Positions 9,978 to 18,158 of a stretch of 64,000 bases of DNA are shown here, piece after piece. Position 1 is the first letter of the stretch. Each line of letters starts with the position of its first letter. Made by a program: the position numbers and the translations under genes. This DNA is from Legionella fairfieldensis ATCC 49588 (GTDB lineage Bacteria; Pseudomonadota; Gammaproteobacteria; Legionellales; Legionellaceae). The stretch covers positions 16,960-80,959 of the forward strand of contig NZ_JHYC01000016.1 in the NCBI RefSeq assembly GCF_000621525.1. Direction: 5' to 3'. The notes below the pieces were generated by a model. It ran no database searches and was not told the origin of the DNA. It saw nothing but the letters and a program-made list of their open reading frames with translations.

Positions 9978-11249
9978 CTATAGTTCGCTCTCGCATACTG
10001 CAACCTGTTCTGGTACAACCAGAGCGTTATCTTGTTTTACTTTTTCATCCACTACTTTTGCTACACAAGAATCAGACCAGACGTTTAAAGCGGTTTCAAG
10101 CATATCAATCAAACTATAAAAAGGTAAGATAATACCGAGTAACGTGATAGGCACATTCATACTTGCCAATAAACTGGCGCTTAGGAAAAAACAGCCCATC
10201 GGGACACCAGCATTACCAATTGCCGCAATGGTAGCAATCACTACCCATAACATCATCGTCGCTAAGGATACCTCAATACCATGATTCTGCATGAGATAAA
10301 TTACCGTAGTAAAAATAAAAGCAGCGCAACCATTCATATTAAGACTAGTGCAAAGAGGCAAGACAAAGCGGCTAATTTCAGGTTTAACGTGAAGATTCTT
10401 TTCTACTGTTTCCATTGTAACGGGTAAAGTACCCACTGAAGATTTTGAAAAGAACGCGACTGACAAAGCCGGAAGCATGCCTTTGAAGGCAATAAATGGT
10501 TTGATCCCTTGTGATTTCAACCATAAGGGTAAAATGATCAATCCTTGAATGAGATTGGCGAGGACAATTATTAGCAAATACTCCCCAATTCCTTTAATAG
10601 CTATTCCTTCACGCAATTGCACCACGGTGGTAGTAATAAAACCATATAATCCTAAAGGAATAATTGCGATTACCCAATGGGTTATTACCATAAACAAACC
10701 GTGTGCCCCGCGAAAAAACTGTACAATAGTCTGCCGTGCTTCCTGTTCAGGAATAAAACGAATTGCAATACCAATAATTATCCCCATTAATAGAACCCCC
10801 ATAACCTGATGTTCTATAAAAGGGGTAAAAATAGTGGCAGGAATAAGATTGGCAACATACTGAAAATAACCGGATTGATTGGTTTGAGCTACTATATTAC
10901 TCGGCTTTATCATAGCCACCATACCTGGATGAATTAACAGATACAAGAAACAACTAATGGCAGCAGCAACCAAGGTTGTACCAAATGTATAACACATTGC
11001 CCGCCGCCAAATAATACGCATCCCCCCATCTGCCCGGTAATTAGACAAAGTTACGATTATTGATAAAGCGATAATTGGCAGACTAATGCATTTGAACATT
11101 CTGATAAACACCTCAGAAATAAATAAGCCCAGTGTTTTTAATACAAAAATATCAGAATAACCACTTAAAACACCAAGAAAAATCATGAGGGTATATAAAA
11201 AAGGGGTAGTAAACAACGTTGTTTTACGGCGATTATGTTGGGCGCACAT
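9978..11249 (-). CDS. DAACS-family sodium-coupled symporter
   Basis: 423 residues with eight hydrophobic segments and the re-entrant-loop signatures of the dicarboxylate/amino acid:cation symporter family (SKSSVGTLPVTME, LNMNGCAAF, GNAGVPMG). In the TM8 substrate site, aligned by eye with archaeal GltPh, the conserved Asp, Thr, Asn and Asp are D382, T386, N389 and D393, but the Arg that pairs with an acidic side chain is E385. This argues against glutamate, aspartate or C4-dicarboxylates; the family also contains the cystine carrier TcyP. An AAGGT Shine-Dalgarno precedes ATG 11249. It lies 57 bp downstream of the Cys-rich leader ORF, which suggests a cyst(e)ine-related substrate (inference). 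Confidence 0.85.
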   Translation of the reverse strand: MCAQHNRRKTTLFTTPFLYTLMIFLGVLSGYSDIFVLKTLGLFISEVFIRMFKCISLPIIALSIIVTLSNYRADGGMRIIWRRAMCYTFGTTLVAAAISCFLYLLIHPGMVAMIKPSNIVAQTNQSGYFQYVANLIPATIFTPFIEHQVMGVLLMGIIIGIAIRFIPEQEARQTIVQFFRGAHGLFMVITHWVIAIIPLGLYGFITTTVVQLREGIAIKGIGEYLLIIVLANLIQGLIILPLWLKSQGIKPFIAFKGMLPALSVAFFSKSSVGTLPVTMETVEKNLHVKPEISRFVLPLCTSLNMNGCAAFIFTTVIYLMQNHGIEVSLATMMLWVVIATIAAIGNAGVPMGCFFLSASLLASMNVPITLLGIILPFYSLIDMLETALNVWSDSCVAKVVDEKVKQDNALVVPEQVAVCESEL

Positions 11250-11306
11250 AGAAAATACCTTATAAATAAATCAATGAAAATTCAGCAAATGAAAGAGAAA
11301 AGAGTA

Positions 11307-11390
11307 TTAGCAACAACAATGAAAAATCAGGGAAGTGAATAACAGACGCGTAGAACGAATAAAGAAATGATGTGAAGCAGAATTTTTCAT
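11307..11390 (-). CDS. Putative 27-aa leader peptide ending Cys-Cys-Cys
   Basis: A 28-codon frame from ATG 11390 to TAA 11307 lies between a good promoter and the DAACS gene. The peptide starts MKNSASHHFF and its last five residues are FHCCC, encoded TTT CAT TGT TGT TGC directly before the stop. Three consecutive cysteine codons just before a stop, in the 5' leader of a transporter gene, is the layout of amino-acid-responsive attenuators; poly-cysteine leader ORFs of this kind are documented in mycobacteria. Its own Shine-Dalgarno is weak and I see no classical terminator/antiterminator pair, so a Rho-dependent or coupling mechanism would be needed. Translation is unproven. Confidence 0.5.
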   Translation of the reverse strand: MKNSASHHFFIRSTRLLFTSLIFHCCC

Positions 11391-11426
11391 AATTTAATCT
11401 GGTAAATTCTTATACAAAGAGAATAC

Positions 11427-11454
11427 ATTTTAACATATCCTCCGGTTACGTCAA
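11427..11454 (-). promoter_or_regulatory. Predicted sigma-70 promoter of leader ORF/symporter
   Basis: Read on the minus strand: TTGACG (11454-11449), 16-bp spacer, TAAAAT (11432-11427), each one base off consensus. The expected start near 11420 would give about 30 nt before the leader ATG and about 170 nt before the symporter ATG. Confidence 0.6.
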
Positions 11455-11473
11455 GGAATTATTAATGTTCGGT

Positions 11474-12535
11474 TCATGATAAAACCAATTGCGCTTGTTT
11501 TAAACGGGAAATCCGTTGATAAGATTGCTCAACAAGGCTTTCATCAATTCGCCGAGCATGAATCAATTGCTCTATCGTATCAATAACTTCTGGCGCTGTA
11601 ATTTCACCTAATTGGTTAGCAAAAATCAACATATTTGCCCCGGCATTGATGGTTAGACTTAACGCGTCTTCCAGGGAGTAATGGTTAGCGATTGCTTGCA
11701 TTTGTAGATCATCACTAATAATTACACCCTCAAAACCTAATTTGTGTCGTAATAACCCCGTCAGTATGCGATAAGATAACGTCGCTGGTAGACCGTCAGG
11801 ATCTAACTTACGATTAATCACATGAGCAGTCATAATCATAGCTGGCAGATTTTTATTCCTTAAAAGTATTGAATAAGGTTCAAGCTCGCTCGTATTAAAC
11901 GTTTCGGTAACGTCTACAAATCCATGATGCGTATCACCAATAGCACTGCCATGGCCTGGAAAATGTTTGTAAGAACAGGTAATCCCTTGCGCTGCAAATA
12001 TTTCAACAAACCGTTTCGCCACGTGGGCCGTATGACGGGCATCTGGTGAAAAACTCCGCCCCAATCGTCCAATAATCCCCTGCTTTTCATTTAAGTTAAG
12101 ATCCACAACAGGTGCAAAATTAAGATTAAAACCAAGCGACTTGAACGTTTCTGCCATTTTTTCAAGCTCCGCTTCCAAAGATGTTTCAGAAAGAATAGCC
12201 AATTCACAAGGTTTAATGGTTTTCATACATCCATCAATTTGGCTTAATCTATCGACCGCCCCACCTTCATAATCAAGGGCAATAAAAAGGGGTAAATCGC
12301 TTTTTTCACTGGATAAATCTGCATAATAATGAAGCTGACCAGTCAGTTGTTTAATTTGCCGTTGATTAACCAGATTTTTGCCGTGACAATTTTTAACCAA
12401 ATCATAATCAAATAACAGCACACCACCAAGACCATCGCCTCTTAACCAATTGGTTAATGAATGATGCTCATCAATTAAAGTTCCTGAAAATCCCATAACA
12501 AGCATTTGGCCGATTTTCTGTCTTAAAGTCATCAA
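11474..12535 (-). CDS. nagZ: Glycoside hydrolase family 3 beta-N-acetylhexosaminidase
   Basis: 353 residues, NagZ-sized. The single GH3 (beta/alpha)8 domain shows KHFPGHGSAIGDTHHG, the flexible loop with the catalytic Asp-His pair, and the nucleophile Asp in VIISDDLQMQAI. NagZ removes GlcNAc from anhydro-muropeptides in cytosolic cell-wall recycling; no signal peptide is present, in agreement. It starts 14 bp after the OMP gene stop, so the two may be cotranscribed. Start may be ATG 12535 or 12532. Confidence 0.92.
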   Translation of the reverse strand: MMTLRQKIGQMLVMGFSGTLIDEHHSLTNWLRGDGLGGVLLFDYDLVKNCHGKNLVNQRQIKQLTGQLHYYADLSSEKSDLPLFIALDYEGGAVDRLSQIDGCMKTIKPCELAILSETSLEAELEKMAETFKSLGFNLNFAPVVDLNLNEKQGIIGRLGRSFSPDARHTAHVAKRFVEIFAAQGITCSYKHFPGHGSAIGDTHHGFVDVTETFNTSELEPYSILLRNKNLPAMIMTAHVINRKLDPDGLPATLSYRILTGLLRHKLGFEGVIISDDLQMQAIANHYSLEDALSLTINAGANMLIFANQLGEITAPEVIDTIEQLIHARRIDESLVEQSYQRISRLKQAQLVLS

Positions 12536-12549
12536 TTTTTAATCTCAAC

Positions 12550-13251
12550 CTATTTATCAACAATTCTTGCAGGTACATCAAAATTATACATTAAACCAAA
12601 AGCCACTTGTGCTGTATTGGGGGTAATTTTAGTGGATTTATAAACCATTCCCACCGGTTCATAAACATGGCTTTTTAAACTACCGTAATTAATTTGGCTA
12701 TAATCCATCATAAAAGTAAATTGGGGTGTTAAATCGTATCGAATACCCCCACCATAACGAATCCCACTGCGATTTTTACGCATACTGTGAATGGTTGGAT
12801 CAGAATCATCAATGTTTATTCGTCCATTAGCATAACCTATTCGGCCATAAATTAGAGTTGAATCTGCAAGGAAATAACCCGGTAATAGCCCTGCTCCTTC
12901 GCTACTTTTGACAGTAAATGAGGTTTTTGAAAAATGCAGATGAGTATATTCATCGTTAACTAAACGATATTCCACCGTACTAAAATTGCCATTGATTTCA
13001 CCGGCCAGATAAAGTCGATTGTAATAGAGACTATAACCGGCGAATAAAGAACCAAAACCCCCAGTACCTGAAAAATGCTGTTTATCGACCACATTAAAAT
13101 TACCTGTTGCAAAAATAGTCGCTCGCGTCACATGCGCCTTTTGACTAAAGCTCGCACCTTCGGGTCCTCCGCTTACCCCGACATAAAAACCGGAAAAACA
13201 GGGTGTTGCCAATAAAAAAAGCGATAACATTAAACTTGTCGTCCGTAACAT
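12550..13251 (-). CDS. Outer-membrane beta-barrel protein
   Basis: 233 residues. A clear signal peptide (MLRTTSLMLSLFLLATPCFS, cleavage about residue 20) is followed by FYVGVSGGPEG, the typical first strand of 8-stranded OMP_b-brl barrels, then alternating amphipathic strands (GSLFAGYSLYYNRLYLAGEI, GIRYGGGIRYDLTPQFTFMM) with a final strand near AFGLMYNF. The 12-residue tail after this strand is unusual. Legionella genomes hold many such porin-like proteins; no specific role can be read. Confidence 0.82.
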   Translation of the reverse strand: MLRTTSLMLSLFLLATPCFSGFYVGVSGGPEGASFSQKAHVTRATIFATGNFNVVDKQHFSGTGGFGSLFAGYSLYYNRLYLAGEINGNFSTVEYRLVNDEYTHLHFSKTSFTVKSSEGAGLLPGYFLADSTLIYGRIGYANGRINIDDSDPTIHSMRKNRSGIRYGGGIRYDLTPQFTFMMDYSQINYGSLKSHVYEPVGMVYKSTKITPNTAQVAFGLMYNFDVPARIVDK

Positions 13252-13424
13252 TATTAAGCCGTGAAGGATTACTGGTAGTTGATTGTATTAGAGATTATTT
13301 ATCAGTTCAATGAATTATAGTCAATCGTGATTATAACGCCCTATTGGTTAGTTTCAAGAATCTGTAAACCCACCTGAAATATTACCTGCTTTTAAAAAAA
13401 TTTTTCGATAAAGCCATCCGTTCA

Positions 13425-13874
13425 TTATTGCGGTTTAACAGGAGGAATTGAGGTAAAATCGCACTGACAATTTCCAGTAGCGTCAGGGGGGAAAGGAATG
13501 CCTGCAAAAGCAGCCGCATAACAGACAGGAAGCTCCCAGGCGGTATCTTTCGTACTTATTTCAGTAGGTAATAACCAATAACGCAAGGCCATATAGGTTT
13601 TTCCCTCCTCTCTTTGCCAAAAAACAGGTTTGAAAGATGCCTGATACATTAATTTTTGTCCTGGTTGACAAACAAATGGCTCCCTGACCCAGGATTTACC
13701 TTTAGGCACAATCGCTGTCACTACAAGTTCGTTACTATTTGCATCCATCACTTCAACAGTAACCTCATAATTGGTCCAGCAACTATCTTTCGCTAATGTA
13801 ATGTAGCAAGGAAAAGCCCATCCAGAAACAGTGACTGATGCGCAAAAAAGAAAAATAAGCCGTCTTAAAATCAT
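13425..13874 (-). CDS. Small secreted/periplasmic protein, unknown
   Basis: 149 residues from ATG 13874, chosen because it begins with a signal peptide (MILRRLIFLFCASVTVSGWA). A longer in-frame extension to 14099 would read backwards through the tRNA-Ser gene and is discarded. The mature part has six cysteines (in FPCYIT, KDSCWTNY, PFVCQPG, LPVCYAA, GNCQCDF), suggesting periplasmic disulfides, and a Pro-rich end (SIPPVKPQ). No domain recognised. Positions 13252-13424 upstream of the neighbouring OMP gene hold nothing I can support. Confidence 0.7.
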   Translation of the reverse strand: MILRRLIFLFCASVTVSGWAFPCYITLAKDSCWTNYEVTVEVMDANSNELVVTAIVPKGKSWVREPFVCQPGQKLMYQASFKPVFWQREEGKTYMALRYWLLPTEISTKDTAWELPVCYAAAFAGIPFPPDATGNCQCDFTSIPPVKPQ

Positions 13875-13995
13875 GTGAAATCCATTATGACTCGTAGTAT
13901 ATGCTTTAATTATAAACGTCCATTTCAATTTTGCACGCTTTGATAATAAGAGCAGGATTGATTTTTTGAACATATAGGTATATTCTCCCTCGTTT

Positions 13996-14083
13996 GGAGA
14001 GATGGCCGAGCGGTCGAAGGCGCACGCCTGGAAAGTGTGTATACGGCAACGTATCGAGGGTTCGAATCCCTCTCTCTCCGCCA
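13996..14083 (+). tRNA. tRNA-Ser (anticodon GGA)
   Basis: Acceptor stem GGAGAGA pairs with TCTCTCC near the 3' end, followed by G and encoded CCA. Anticodon stem CACGC/GTGTG encloses loop CTGGAAA (anticodon GGA, reads UCC/UCU). A long variable arm (TATACGGCAACGTATC) and TTCGAATCC T-loop are class II Ser features. No integrase or attachment-site duplication is adjacent. Confidence 0.97.
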
Positions 14084-14277
14084 ACGCTCCAATTCCCATG
14101 GGAGCACCAGGAATTACTTTACATCCTCTACGTTGTTAATCTGGTACATTTGGACAAATAAGCACTTTTTTACATTAACTGGTGTAATGTGCAATATTTC
14201 AGAAATTAAGTATAGATAAATTATAAAATTACTCTACAATTTGTCAGCCTTTATCTTAATTAGAGATTAAACAATTA

Positions 14278-15744
14278 GTGATAAACCATACAGAAAAACA
14301 TAATGTACCAATTAACGATGGTGACTACAGACGCGGCTTGAAAGATAGACACGTGCAGCTCATTGCTTTAGGCGGCATTATTGGCTCGGGTTATTTTTTG
14401 GGAACTGGCGCTGTAATCAATGACGTTGGTCCAGCAGTTTTCATTGCTTACCTGCTAGGGGGATTAATTATTTATTTAACCATGTTATGCATGGGAGAAT
14501 TAGCAGTTGCCATTCCTATCTCGGGTTCATTTATTACCTATACTGCAGATTTTATTTCGCCTGTAATCGCTTGTGGTGTGGGATGGTCTTACTGGATTAG
14601 CTGGGTTGCCTACATTCCTGCAGAATGCATTGCCGGGGGGATTATTATGCAGCATTTTACAGGTATTAATGGTTATATCTGGGCTGTAGGTTTTGGTTTA
14701 TTGATTACCTATATCAATATTGCCAAAGTGGGAACTTTTGGCGAGATTGAATTCTGGCTTGCTATCATTAAAATTCTTGCATTAATGGGATTTGTTGTTC
14801 TTTCCGTGTTTATCTTTTTTGGCCTGATTCATGGGGAACAACCGGCGGGTATCATTGGCGGTCGTTTCATTTTTGACCAGGGTGGATTATTCCCTAATGG
14901 AAAAATGGCTTTATTAACAGCAATGGTTCTTCTTCTTGTGAATTATCAAGGATCGGAAATTATTGGACTTGCTGCAGGTGAATCAATAAACCCGGCTCGT
15001 ATAATTCCCCGGGCTATTCGTACTGTCACTTTTAGAATTCTTTTCATCTATATCATTCCGGTATTTTGTCTGGTATTAATTTTTCCCTGGCAAAAGGCCG
15101 GGCTTGCCAATTCGGTTTTTGCTGATGCGTTAAACTTTTATGGCTTGCATTGGGCAGGCACCGTTACCAGTTTTGTTACACTTACAGCTACTTTATCCTG
15201 TTCAAACTCAGGCGTGTACGGTATCGTTCGCTCATTAAATGCGCTCGCTCGTAATGGAATGGCACCTCATAGATTAGGTAAACTTAATCATAACGCCGTG
15301 CCAAAAAACGCAGGTATAGTGACGCTGATCTCTATTTGGATACTTCTTGCTGCAAGTTATTTTTTTGGACAGTCCATGCTATACATTGCCTTGTTGCTTG
15401 TATCGGGCTTTACCGGAGCAATTGCCTGGATTTCTCTTTGCTGGGCGCAAATTAACTTTAGAAAACGTTTATATAAAGCGGGTTATACAACCGATGACTT
15501 AAGTTATAGAACACCGGGATCACCCTATACTGGCCTTGCAGCGATCAGTCTTATGATTATTTGCCTGATTTTTCTTGCATTCAACAAAAACCCGGTTTAC
15601 GGACTCGCATTTATTATAGGCTTAATAAGTTTTACAATACCTATTCTAATCTACAAATTTGTTGGATTTACCAAATACAAAGGCGCCACAATGGAGATAA
15701 ACAAAAGTTTACAATTCAAAGATATTTTTCCTGATCGCAAGTAA
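14278..15744 (+). CDS. APC-superfamily amino-acid permease
   Basis: 488 residues with about twelve membrane helices. The N-terminal RHVQLIALGGIIGSGYFLGTG is the helix-1 signature of the amino-acid transporter (AAT) family (AroP, GabP, CycA type), and GSFITYTADFISP and YGIVRSLNALARNGMAPH are also family blocks. It imports an amino acid by proton symport; the substrate cannot be read. Start is GTG 14278 with only a weak GAGA upstream, so the start is less certain than the family. It stands alone between tRNA-Ser and a repeat-bearing gap. Confidence 0.87.
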   Translation: MINHTEKHNVPINDGDYRRGLKDRHVQLIALGGIIGSGYFLGTGAVINDVGPAVFIAYLLGGLIIYLTMLCMGELAVAIPISGSFITYTADFISPVIACGVGWSYWISWVAYIPAECIAGGIIMQHFTGINGYIWAVGFGLLITYINIAKVGTFGEIEFWLAIIKILALMGFVVLSVFIFFGLIHGEQPAGIIGGRFIFDQGGLFPNGKMALLTAMVLLLVNYQGSEIIGLAAGESINPARIIPRAIRTVTFRILFIYIIPVFCLVLIFPWQKAGLANSVFADALNFYGLHWAGTVTSFVTLTATLSCSNSGVYGIVRSLNALARNGMAPHRLGKLNHNAVPKNAGIVTLISIWILLAASYFFGQSMLYIALLLVSGFTGAIAWISLCWAQINFRKRLYKAGYTTDDLSYRTPGSPYTGLAAISLMIICLIFLAFNKNPVYGLAFIIGLISFTIPILIYKFVGFTKYKGATMEINKSLQFKDIFPDRK

Positions 15745-15911
15745 TTTAAAATGTCCTTAACACATAAACTTCTTTTATTGAGTTTGTAACCCTTCGCACT
15801 TTGCTATAAGCAAGCCTCCCTGAAGAAAGCGCCAGTCATGCCTTGCGGAGCGTTAGTAAGTGTTCACGGGATATGCAAATTTTCTCTTCCAGACTTTGTT
15901 CCATGACTCGT

Positions 15912-15965
15912 CTTTCCCGCGCAAGCGCTGGAAAGACATTGACGTGATATACTTCGAACACCTAC
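15912..15965 (-). repeat. Dispersed extragenic repeat, copy B
   Basis: The reverse complement reads GGTGTTCGAAGTATATCACG then TCAATGTCTTTC and a modified GC-rich end, matching the family core. This is the only copy on the minus strand. It lies in the 15745-16029 gap, where nothing else was recognised. Confidence 0.6.
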
Positions 15966-16029
15966 GATCTTTAACACTAGTGCTTCCTCTCGTTCTTCAT
16001 GCACCAATAACAATGTCTTATTAAGATCC

Positions 16030-17937
16030 TTATGGATGCCGACTTTCGGCGGCAATTTGGTACTCTTTGAATTGTTTGTCGGGTACAAAGGAGTTAAATT
16101 CTGGCACTAATTGCTTTAATAAAATATAAAGCTCTTTATCATGATGAAGAGTACAAGCGGTATTTAATAAATGAATTATTTGGGTTAACTCCTTCCAATC
16201 CAATTGACGGAATCGTGCTTTAAATAATTTTTCATGCTCAGTAGGTACTAATTGTTCTGAATCGTGAAAAAGCTCCTCAAATAGTTTTTCACCCGGTCTT
16301 AGACCAATGTACTCTATAGAAATATCTTTACCAGGTTCCTTGCCAGCCAACCGGATCATTTGCTCGGCAAGATAACGAATTTTAACAGGCTCGCCCATGT
16401 CCAATACAAAAATCTCTCCGCCCTGACCATTGACCATTGCCTGTAAAATAAGCTGACAAGATTCTGGTATGGTCATGAAATAACGTTCAATATCAGGGTG
16501 AGTAACCGTAAGTGGGCCACCGGCCTGCAACTGTTTTTGAAATAAAGGCACCACGCTTCCGGCGGAGCCAAGTACATTGCCAAAACGTACTGTAATAAAC
16601 TGAGTTTTCACCCGGCCATTCAGATTTTGACAATAGATTTCTGCAACACGTTTTGTCGTTCCCATCACATTCGTTGGATTAACTGCTTTGTCAGTAGAAA
16701 TTAAAATAAATTTTTCTGCACCCACTACTACACTTGCTTCAGCAATAATCTGGGTACCCAAGACATTATTCTGGATTGCCTCACGCACTCGATTTTCAAG
16801 CAGAGGAACATGTTTATAAGCTGCAGCATGAAATACAATTTGCGGATTAAACCGATGAAAGACAAAATCCACCGCAACGCTATCTGTTATGGAAATTAAA
16901 CCTAATTCAAGAGATACTTGAGGAAATTTAGCTCGCAACTCATGCTCAATTTTATATAAATTGAATTCCGAATTATCAATAATAAGCAGTTTATCAGGCT
17001 TCAAAGCAACAATCTGGCGACAGAGTTCTGAACCAATAGACCCCCCACCGCCCGTGACTACTACTCGTTTGTTTTGAATAGCCAGAGCAATTTTATCCCA
17101 TTGTAAATGGACTTGATCCCGCCCTAACAAATCTTCAATATTCACATCTCTCAGTGCATTGACTTCAACGCGCCCGGCAGCTAACGCCGAAATACCCGGT
17201 AAAGTGCGAAAGGGAACATTACAACTTTCACAAAGCGCAACAAGATGGCGCATTAAAGCGGAGCGCGCTGAAGGGATAGCAATAAAAATTAAATCAATCT
17301 GATAACGCTTCACCAGCTCAGGTAAATCATCAGTAGTTCCCAAAACGCCGACGCCATGGACTTCCAAGCCTCTTTTACTTGCATTATCATCAACCAGACC
17401 TACTGGCAGATAAGCCTGAATACGTTTCAAATCCCGCACCAGACTCTCCCCGGCACGCCCTGCTCCAATAATTAATACGCGTTTGATTTCACCAGGTTTA
17501 CCTCCCCGGCTACGCTTGTCCCAAATTGAACGCATTAATAATCTGCCGCTGCATAAAAAAGTGATTAGTATAATGGCGTACAAAGGTAAGACGGAACGGG
17601 GAATATGTTGTAATAAAGAGGTTAAATAAAGTATGGGAATAGTGAAAAGCACCGCGCCTGACACTGCTTTAATAATTCTTGTTACATCTTTTAACGATGA
17701 AAAACGCCAAAGGCCGCGATACACCCGGAAGTAATAATAACAAGTCACCTGGACGATTGCTAAAATAGTAAAAGCAGACAGCGAATAAATTGTAACAAGG
17801 TGGCTTGGAAAAGGTTGCATATTAAAACGTAACCAATAACCACAATACCAGGCAACAGGAACTGCTCCGGCATCAAAAGTAATAACGGGTAATTTTTTAA
17901 AGAATTTCAGGAAAAAAGCACTAATATTCTGCATCAT
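16030..17937 (-). CDS. WbpM/CapD-type UDP-GlcNAc 4,6-dehydratase (membrane form)
   Basis: 635 residues: about four N-terminal membrane helices (residues 15-130), a CoA-binding-like Rossmann domain (VLIIGAGRAGESLV, about 153-166), and the SDR catalytic domain (VVVTGGGGSIGSELCRQ, about 292-308). The active site STDKAVNPTNVMGTTKR has Met425 and Lys429 (MxxxK) instead of YxxxK, as in the large WbpM-type enzymes. These convert UDP-GlcNAc towards UDP-QuiNAc or related O-antigen sugars. The last 15 codons are also found as a degenerate copy at 1504-1546. It is monocistronic here. Confidence 0.92.
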   Translation of the reverse strand: MMQNISAFFLKFFKKLPVITFDAGAVPVAWYCGYWLRFNMQPFPSHLVTIYSLSAFTILAIVQVTCYYYFRVYRGLWRFSSLKDVTRIIKAVSGAVLFTIPILYLTSLLQHIPRSVLPLYAIILITFLCSGRLLMRSIWDKRSRGGKPGEIKRVLIIGAGRAGESLVRDLKRIQAYLPVGLVDDNASKRGLEVHGVGVLGTTDDLPELVKRYQIDLIFIAIPSARSALMRHLVALCESCNVPFRTLPGISALAAGRVEVNALRDVNIEDLLGRDQVHLQWDKIALAIQNKRVVVTGGGGSIGSELCRQIVALKPDKLLIIDNSEFNLYKIEHELRAKFPQVSLELGLISITDSVAVDFVFHRFNPQIVFHAAAYKHVPLLENRVREAIQNNVLGTQIIAEASVVVGAEKFILISTDKAVNPTNVMGTTKRVAEIYCQNLNGRVKTQFITVRFGNVLGSAGSVVPLFQKQLQAGGPLTVTHPDIERYFMTIPESCQLILQAMVNGQGGEIFVLDMGEPVKIRYLAEQMIRLAGKEPGKDISIEYIGLRPGEKLFEELFHDSEQLVPTEHEKLFKARFRQLDWKELTQIIHLLNTACTLHHDKELYILLKQLVPEFNSFVPDKQFKEYQIAAESRHP

Positions 17938-18095
17938 TGTAATAAAAATCCTTTAGTGGATCCTGTTAATTTTTCCAATGGAACATATACTACTACAATT
18001 TCCATTTAACCAGGATATAAATTTCATCGGGAAGATAGCTAAAAGAATCGCTATTCGTTAAAATTTATATTATTTTGTGCAAAAATGGACTGTAA

Positions 18096-18112
18096 TTTAA
18101 TATTCTCTTAAT
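18096..18112 (+). promoter_or_regulatory. PmrA-box-like site
   Basis: TTTAAT-ATTCT-CTTAAT fits the (C/T)TTAA(G/T)-N5-(C/T)TTAA(G/T) direct-repeat consensus at all positions. It ends 47 bp before ATG 18159 and overlaps where a -35 box would sit for the -10-like TAAAAT at 18123-18128. In Legionella, PmrA controls many Dot/Icm effector genes. Binding itself is inferred. Confidence 0.6.
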
Positions 18113-18158
18113 CTCATTTCAATAAAATAAAACTTCTTTAACCATTGTTACACACCCA

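Noticed and set aside
13925..14219. Open frames on both strands over the tRNA-Ser gene
   Set aside because: They read through the tRNA; the upstream extension of the secreted-protein gene (EREGFEPS-type residues) is the familiar tRNA-Ser antisense artefact.
14256..14272. TTAA-N7-TTAA motif before the amino-acid permease
   Set aside because: Flanking bases do not fit the PmrA box and it is too close to the start codon.
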